Origin: CAZTAR01 sp043813895 | Lineage (GTDB): Bacteria > Planctomycetota > Phycisphaerae > UBA1845 > UTPLA1 | DNA length: 9,541 bases | Assembly: GCA_043813895.1 (NCBI GenBank) | Contig: JBDRKQ010000209.1 | Location: 1-9,541, forward strand | Reading direction: 5' to 3' | Part shown: one piece after another, positions 6,609 through 9,541 of the stretch | Layout: each line of letters begins with the position of its first letter | Position numbering within the stretch: the first letter of the stretch is position 1 | Position numbers and translations under genes: made by a program | Notes under the pieces: model-generated | What the model saw: only the letters and a program-made list of their open reading frames with translations | Database searches by the model: none | Told to the model about the DNA's origin: nothing

Positions 6609-6624
6609 GCGTCGCGAACGACGC
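6609..6624 (-). other. Intercistronic hairpin with a UUCG loop
   Basis: On the minus strand the gap between pseudopilin A and zinc-ribbon A contains GCGTCG-TTCG-CGACGC, a perfect 6-bp stem closed by a UUCG loop. There is no following T-tract, so a simple terminator is unlikely. Such hairpins between co-transcribed genes can block 3' exonucleases or cause partial read-through. That role is inferred from position only. Confidence 0.45.
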
Positions 6625-6662
6625 GGATGCAGTCCGCCACGGCTCGCGCGCGATCGGGACTT

Positions 6663-7553
6663 CTACGGCGCCACATGGGGGTTCAAAGGCGGTTCCGGAA
6701 AACAGTCCATCCGGCCCCAGGTGCCCCGAGCGGTCAGGTCGTCCCAATCCGGATTAGCCGGATGCGGCACTGTGGGATAGTACGTTCCATCTCCGAAGTC
6801 CCGGAACGCCGCGTGGCCGTCAACATAGCTTACGTTGAAGAAACCGAGTTTCTTGTGATAGCCGGTGAGTTCTCCGACTTCCACGCCGGGGACCGGTACG
6901 ACGTCGTTCGTGAACAACGTCTGGTACACACGCGCTTCCAGAAAGCCTAGAACGATCCCGGTATCTGGAACGCGATTCACGGGCCGTCCATAGACGCCAA
7001 CGGTCAATCCGCCCGAGTAGGCCAGGTTGTTCAGGCGGAAAGAGGTGCCGTTGGCCTCAAAATAGGGTCGCTCCGTGTCGGTCGCAATGCCGGGAAAGCC
7101 CGGCCATTCCTGCCAGCCGTAGTCCTCTCCGGGGCACTGGAACTCCTGGAACCGCGCGCGATCACCGGGTTCGCTGTTGCCTGCGATGCCGGTCTTTCCG
7201 TAGAGGATGTGGTTGAACGGGCGCGTTCGCGGATCGAAGTTCGGGTAGTTCCCCCATCCCTGGTAGGGCGAAGTGCCCGGCCCCCCTCCGTATTCCGCGT
7301 AACCGGTACCGCCCGAGAAGTAGGTGGCATACGGATGCACCGGGCCGATAATCGAGTTCGGGTCGTCGTGCGCGTATGCGATGGCGGTCTGGCCGAGGAC
7401 GCGGAGGTTGGATTGGCACTTCAGCTTCTGCCCTTCGACCCGGGCGGACGCCAACGCAGGCAGCAGCACGCTGATCAGCACGGCGATAATGGAGATGACC
7501 ACCAGCAGCTCGATCAGCGTGAAGCCATACGATAATCGCGTCCGTAATGGCAT
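6663..7553 (-). CDS. Pseudopilin with prepilin N-terminus and DGH-type C-terminal domain (copy A)
   Basis: A 296-residue paralogue of the protein at 5162-6034. The leader MPLRTRLSYG is cut before F11, and the mature sequence FTLIELLVVISIIAVL has E15 at +5. Shared blocks in the same order are YAHDDP (60-65), IIGPVH (68-73), GYAEYGGGPG (84-93), FDPRTRPFN (106-114), QCPGEDYGWQEW (139-150), VGVYGR (185-190), KKLGFFN (234-240), YVDGH (243-247) and RGTWGRMDCFP (276-286). Cysteines 46, 140 and 284 match those of copy B. H233 and D245-G246 keep the 11-residue spacing. The ATG at 7551-7553 has GGGAG (complement of 7565-7569) 11 nt upstream. A GTG-started extension to 7625 would add an arginine-rich stretch ahead of the prepilin leader and is rejected. 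It is the first gene of the minus-strand cluster. I found no clear promoter upstream. Confidence 0.85.
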   Translation of the reverse strand: MPLRTRLSYGFTLIELLVVISIIAVLISVLLPALASARVEGQKLKCQSNLRVLGQTAIAYAHDDPNSIIGPVHPYATYFSGGTGYAEYGGGPGTSPYQGWGNYPNFDPRTRPFNHILYGKTGIAGNSEPGDRARFQEFQCPGEDYGWQEWPGFPGIATDTERPYFEANGTSFRLNNLAYSGGLTVGVYGRPVNRVPDTGIVLGFLEARVYQTLFTNDVVPVPGVEVGELTGYHKKLGFFNVSYVDGHAAFRDFGDGTYYPTVPHPANPDWDDLTARGTWGRMDCFPEPPLNPHVAP

Positions 7554-7574
7554 AGCGGGCGGTTCTCCCTGCCT

Positions 7575-7594
7575 CCGGCGGCCTTGCCGACCGC
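7575..7594 (-). promoter_or_regulatory. Leader motif shared with the PEP-CTERM gene (pseudopilin A side)
   Basis: On the minus strand, 21 nt before the pseudopilin A ATG, the sequence GCGGTCGGCAAG is followed by GCCGCCGG. It matches the plus-strand element at 8012-8031 in 17 of 20 positions, including 12 in a row. It can fold as GCGGTC-GGCAA-GGCCGC (one G-U pair). The function is unknown. It may be an RNA leader element or a protein-binding site. Confidence 0.4.
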
Positions 7595-7821
7595 GGCGTC
7601 GAGACTGAATACCATATCGCCACACACAAACCCAGCCCCTCGGTAGGGGCCTACGGTCCTTCTTCCCTCAATCTTAGTTCAACCAGACGGCCGTGAGTAG
7701 TCGGTTTCGGGTAAGATTCGCTCCTGGAGAGCCAAGAAGGCGGGTTGACCCCTCGCCACGATGGGAACGGCGTTCGGTCACGCCCCACCCGCAGGGGTGG
7801 GAATCACGCGGGGCTATCGAG

Positions 7822-7827
7822 TATAAT
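7822..7827 (+). promoter_or_regulatory. Perfect TATAAT, possible -10 for the PEP-CTERM gene
   Basis: A perfect TATAAT on the plus strand in GC-rich DNA. The hexamer at the right distance for a -35 (about 7798-7804) reads TGGGAA or GGGAAT, a poor match to TTGACA. If used, transcription would start near 7834 and leave a leader of about 230 nt before the ATG at 8066, long enough for the structures described at 7977-8057. Confidence 0.3.
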
Positions 7828-7976
7828 GAGACTGGAGCGGAATCGGCCGTGGGGGATCGCCGTACGCGGCCCTTCACTGCACCTCGCACGAAGATTCCCA
7901 AGCAATCGCGCGTCGCGAAACAGAGATAGTTGACTCTCGTCGATTCAGTTCGGCAAGCAGGCGACGGCGGTATGTA

Positions 7977-8029
7977 GGTGGTCTTGCGCGCTAACCGGCC
8001 GCGCTCGGGGCGCGGTCGGCAAGCCCACC
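7977..8029 (+). promoter_or_regulatory. Structured 5' leader of the PEP-CTERM gene
   Basis: Two nested helices can form. The outer one pairs GGTGGTCTTG (7977-7986) with CAAGCCCACC (8020-8029), 9 of 10 pairs. The inner one pairs CCGGCCGCGC (7995-8004) with GCGCGGTCGG (8010-8019), a 10-bp stem with one G-U pair and a 5-nt loop. A competing pairing of GCGGT (8012-8016) with ACCGC (8027-8031) is possible. I do not recognise a known riboswitch class. Confidence 0.45.
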
Positions 8030-8031
8030 GC
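8012..8031 (+). promoter_or_regulatory. Leader motif shared with pseudopilin A (PEP-CTERM side)
   Basis: GCGGTCGGCAAG followed by CCCACCGC, 34 nt before the PEP-CTERM ATG. This is the plus-strand counterpart of the element at 7575-7594. The similarity continues a little upstream: CTCGGGGC here against CTCGACGCC there. Its 5' half is also the right arm of the inner helix in this leader. Confidence 0.4.
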
Positions 8032-8038
8032 CGCGTTC

Positions 8039-8057
8039 ACCTCTCGCCGAAGGAGGT
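8039..8057 (+). promoter_or_regulatory. Ribosome binding site with a possible sequestering stem
   Basis: AAGGAGGT at 8050-8057 is a near-ideal ribosome site 8 nt before the ATG at 8066 and settles the start codon. Its GAGGT (8053-8057) can pair with ACCTC (8039-8043) across a 9-nt loop. The 5-bp stem is weak, so sequestration is only a possibility. Confidence 0.45.
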
Positions 8058-8065
8058 AGCACACG

Positions 8066-8935
8066 ATGAAGAAGAGTACATGGCAACAGATCGTAGCATT
8101 GTTGATCGTGGCGGTTCTGCCGGTCGCGGCCTACGGACAGCTCGTGGGTGAGCCGAGCGGGTCGTTCAACATCACCGTTAAGCAGGGCGCCACCATTGTC
8201 GCCCAGGACAACGTATCGATCGGACCTGGTGGAGACCTGCCGGACCTGAAGGCCACCTTCCAGGACGGCGATCCCGAGAGCCACACACAGATCGGCCTGA
8301 TCGGTCTGGTCCCGAACCAGACGCCGATCATCCTCAAGGTCGTGTCGGAGCCGGTGGCGGACACGCCGGTGGTCTACCGTCTCCTGCACTTCTACATCGA
8401 CGTGCCCTTGAGCATGGCGGCCATCCACCTGCCCGGTCCGACGTCACTCTTCGATCCGAACGGCTCGCCCAACATTGAGGTGTCCATCTCCGGCATGACC
8501 TTCGACAACGGCGTAATCGCGCAGCCCCGCCTCGAAAACCTCGACTTGTTCTACACGTCGTTCATGCGGGACTACCAGGGCCACTTCTACGAGTCCGTCG
8601 GAGCCCTCCCCTACGACTTCAACGGCAACGGCGTGAACGACATCCAAGTGCCCGGCACGCAGTATCTCGACGAGAGTGGGGGCGGCACACAGCTCACGCC
8701 GTACTTGTTCGCGGCGACGCCTGGCGTGTCTTCCTCATGGGCATGGAGTGATATCCGGAATCCAGGGCTCGCAACGACCGTACACAACGGCTTCTCCAGC
8801 GGTCAGGCGCCGGTGCAGCCGGGCTACGTGTTCGAACTTGGGGTTGCGGTCGCTTTCATCGCGGTGCCGGAGCCTTCGACGCTCGCGCTACTCTCGTTCG
8901 GCTTGCTGCTGGTCATCCGGCCTCGGCGGCGGTGA
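8066..8935 (+). CDS. Exported PEP-CTERM sorting-domain protein
   Basis: A 289-residue secreted protein. Residues 1-24 form a signal peptide (MKK, hydrophobic core ALLIVAVLPVAA, likely cut after AYG before Q25). The C-terminus is a PEP-CTERM signal: VPEPST (267-272), a hydrophobic stretch to about 284, and the basic tail RPRRR. In known systems an exosortase cuts at this signal and the protein reaches the outer surface or exopolysaccharide matrix. No exosortase is in the window. The middle is beta-rich with no family I recognise. DFNGNGVND (184-192) looks like a single EF-hand/dockerin-type calcium loop. There is no cysteine in the predicted mature protein. The last 48 nt overlap the converging DUF434-type gene. 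The leader may be regulated (see 7977-8057). Confidence 0.85.
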   Translation: MKKSTWQQIVALLIVAVLPVAAYGQLVGEPSGSFNITVKQGATIVAQDNVSIGPGGDLPDLKATFQDGDPESHTQIGLIGLVPNQTPIILKVVSEPVADTPVVYRLLHFYIDVPLSMAAIHLPGPTSLFDPNGSPNIEVSISGMTFDNGVIAQPRLENLDLFYTSFMRDYQGHFYESVGALPYDFNGNGVNDIQVPGTQYLDESGGGTQLTPYLFAATPGVSSSWAWSDIRNPGLATTVHNGFSSGQAPVQPGYVFELGVAVAFIAVPEPSTLALLSFGLLLVIRPRRR

Positions 8936-9541
8936 AGCGCCGGTCGGCCCGTCGGTCGCTTCCGACATAAGGACCCGCCAACTGTCCGACAGGCGTGCGT
9001 CGATGATGTCGCCCGCGAGGTTCGTCCAGGCTTTGCAGCGGTCGAGGATCCAGGAATCGCTCGACGCGACGACGCCGTCATAGTCGGCCAGTATGCGGTC
9101 CGGGCTGTCCACGAGCTCGATGTTCCATCGGACGCCGCTCGATTCCACGACCTCAGCGATGAGGGTCTTGAGGCGTCCGCTGTTGGAGACGGGCCTGTCC
9201 AGGTACCAGTCGATTGTGGAGACGCCGATCGTCTGGATGTTCTCGTGAATCAACCGCACGGCCGGCAGCGTCTCCTCGACCTTGCGGTAGGTGCCGTGAA
9301 CGCTGGCGAGGTCGCGATAGGCGCCGTCGCGCCCGACGAAAATCGGCCCGCCCGACAAGCCGCTCTCGATCGTGATGAGCAGGTTGTAGCCGTCGATGCC
9401 CAGTGGATGTTGGCCACACTGGGCGACGGCCACGCGCGAGCGGGTCCGCCGGTGGAGAGACTGGTCCGAGCAGGCAGAACGCCGAACGGCGATTCTCTGG
9501 CGTTCTTCCAGGTCGTGACGATTGCCGACGAGCGCAAGCGC
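8888..9541 (-). CDS. DUF434/DUF5616 domain protein, 5' end outside window
   Basis: The frame stays open from the TAG stop (complement of 8888-8890) to the window edge, giving 217 residues without a start. A GTG at 9431-9433 would drop conserved sequence and is not used. The first visible part, LVGNRHDLEERQR (4-16), resembles the end of the DUF434 domain. The rest resembles DUF5616: IDGYNLLITIES (49-60), GRDGAYRDLASVHGTYR (70-86), WYLDRPVSNSGRL (112-124) and ASSDSWILDRCKAWTNLAGDI (159-179, in two parts ASSDSWILD and KAWTNLAGDI). The family has no established function that I know. The IDGYN start and conserved aspartates recall NYN/PIN-type nuclease folds, an inference. The last 15 residues are antisense to the end of the PEP-CTERM gene and look like an unconserved tail rich in proline, aspartate and glutamine. 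Confidence 0.75.
   Translation of the reverse strand, partial: ALALVGNRHDLEERQRIAVRRSACSDQSLHRRTRSRVAVAQCGQHPLGIDGYNLLITIESGLSGGPIFVGRDGAYRDLASVHGTYRKVEETLPAVRLIHENIQTIGVSTIDWYLDRPVSNSGRLKTLIAEVVESSGVRWNIELVDSPDRILADYDGVVASSDSWILDRCKAWTNLAGDIIDARLSDSWRVLMSEATDGPTGASPPPRPDDQQQAERE

Larger units (their letters stand above)
7554..8065. other. 512-nt intergenic region between divergent pseudopilin A and PEP-CTERM genes
   Basis: No convincing gene: the short frames here are arginine-rich and low in recognisable structure. It contains a GC hairpin at 7784-7801 (CCCACCC, loop GCAG, GGGTGGG) and a perfect TATAAT at 7822-7827. TTGACT at 7930-7935 has no matching -10. The 9-nt direct repeat TCGGCAAGC occurs at 7950-7958 and 8016-8024. 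A structured leader lies at 7977-8029, and a motif repeated on opposite strands lies at 7575-7594 and 8012-8031. Confidence 0.6.

Noticed and set aside
7554..7625. GTG-started extension of pseudopilin A
   Set aside because: It would add 24 mostly arginine/glycine residues before a normal short prepilin leader. The paralogue starts at the equivalent ATG.
7674..7933. Small open frames on both strands in the intergenic region
   Set aside because: They overlap each other on both strands, are arginine-rich and lack a ribosome site and any recognisable domain.
7930..7958. TTGACT as a -35 for the PEP-CTERM gene
   Set aside because: No acceptable -10 hexamer occurs 16-18 nt downstream (the stretch reads GGCAAGC).
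7945..8031. c-di-GMP (GEMM) riboswitch before the PEP-CTERM gene
   Set aside because: GCAAG elements and helices are present, but the conserved GEMM core and tetraloop receptor segments are not recognisable.

Overview
The window looks like high-GC chromosomal DNA from a planctomycete, most likely a Phycisphaerae-type lineage. This is inferred from three features: two pseudopilins with the class III N-terminus (GFTLIELLVV) and a large DGH-containing C-terminal domain, a protein ending in a PEP-CTERM sorting signal (VPEPST, hydrophobic stretch, RPRRR), and a GpsA whose nucleotide-binding loop reads GDGQM. No mobile element, CRISPR array, rRNA or tRNA was found. The window cuts the gene at its right edge and possibly one at its left edge.

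Layout. Positions 1-327 hold no convincing complete gene: a possible C-terminal scrap of an upstream plus-strand gene, then a candidate terminator. At 328-1587 (minus) lies a polytopic membrane protein resembling GT-C (family 39-like) glycosyltransferases. Divergent from it runs a plus-strand group: a HAD phosphatase/mutase of the beta-phosphoglucomutase type (1823-2503), glycerol-3-phosphate dehydrogenase gpsA (2666-3661), and a Gfo/Idh/MocA oxidoreductase (3665-4678) starting 3 nt after the gpsA stop. This group ends in a 9-bp perfect inverted repeat shared with the 3' end of the converging minus-strand cluster.

The minus-strand cluster (7553 down to 4689) is the most distinctive part. It is a two-gene cassette present twice in tandem: a pseudopilin followed by a small single-pass membrane protein with a CxxC-x22-CxxC zinc ribbon. 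Each member has a clear paralogue in the other copy. The downstream copy has its own good promoter (TTGTCA-17-TATGAT). A 512-nt intergenic region separates the first pseudopilin from a divergent PEP-CTERM protein (8066-8935). The leaders of these two genes share a 12-nt identical motif (GCGGTCGGCAAG; 17 of 20 over the wider element), each on its own coding strand, and the PEP-CTERM leader can fold into nested helices. The last gene (8888-9541, minus, 5' end outside the window) is a DUF434/DUF5616-type protein whose 3' end overlaps the PEP-CTERM gene by 48 nt.

How the genes may work together (inference). gpsA supplies sn-glycerol-3-phosphate for phospholipids, and the HAD and Gfo/Idh proteins probably handle sugar or polyol phosphates. 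The pseudopilin/zinc-ribbon cassettes and the PEP-CTERM protein all belong to the cell envelope and may share leader-level control. No exosortase, prepilin peptidase or secretion ATPase is present here, so these genes would rely on machinery encoded elsewhere.
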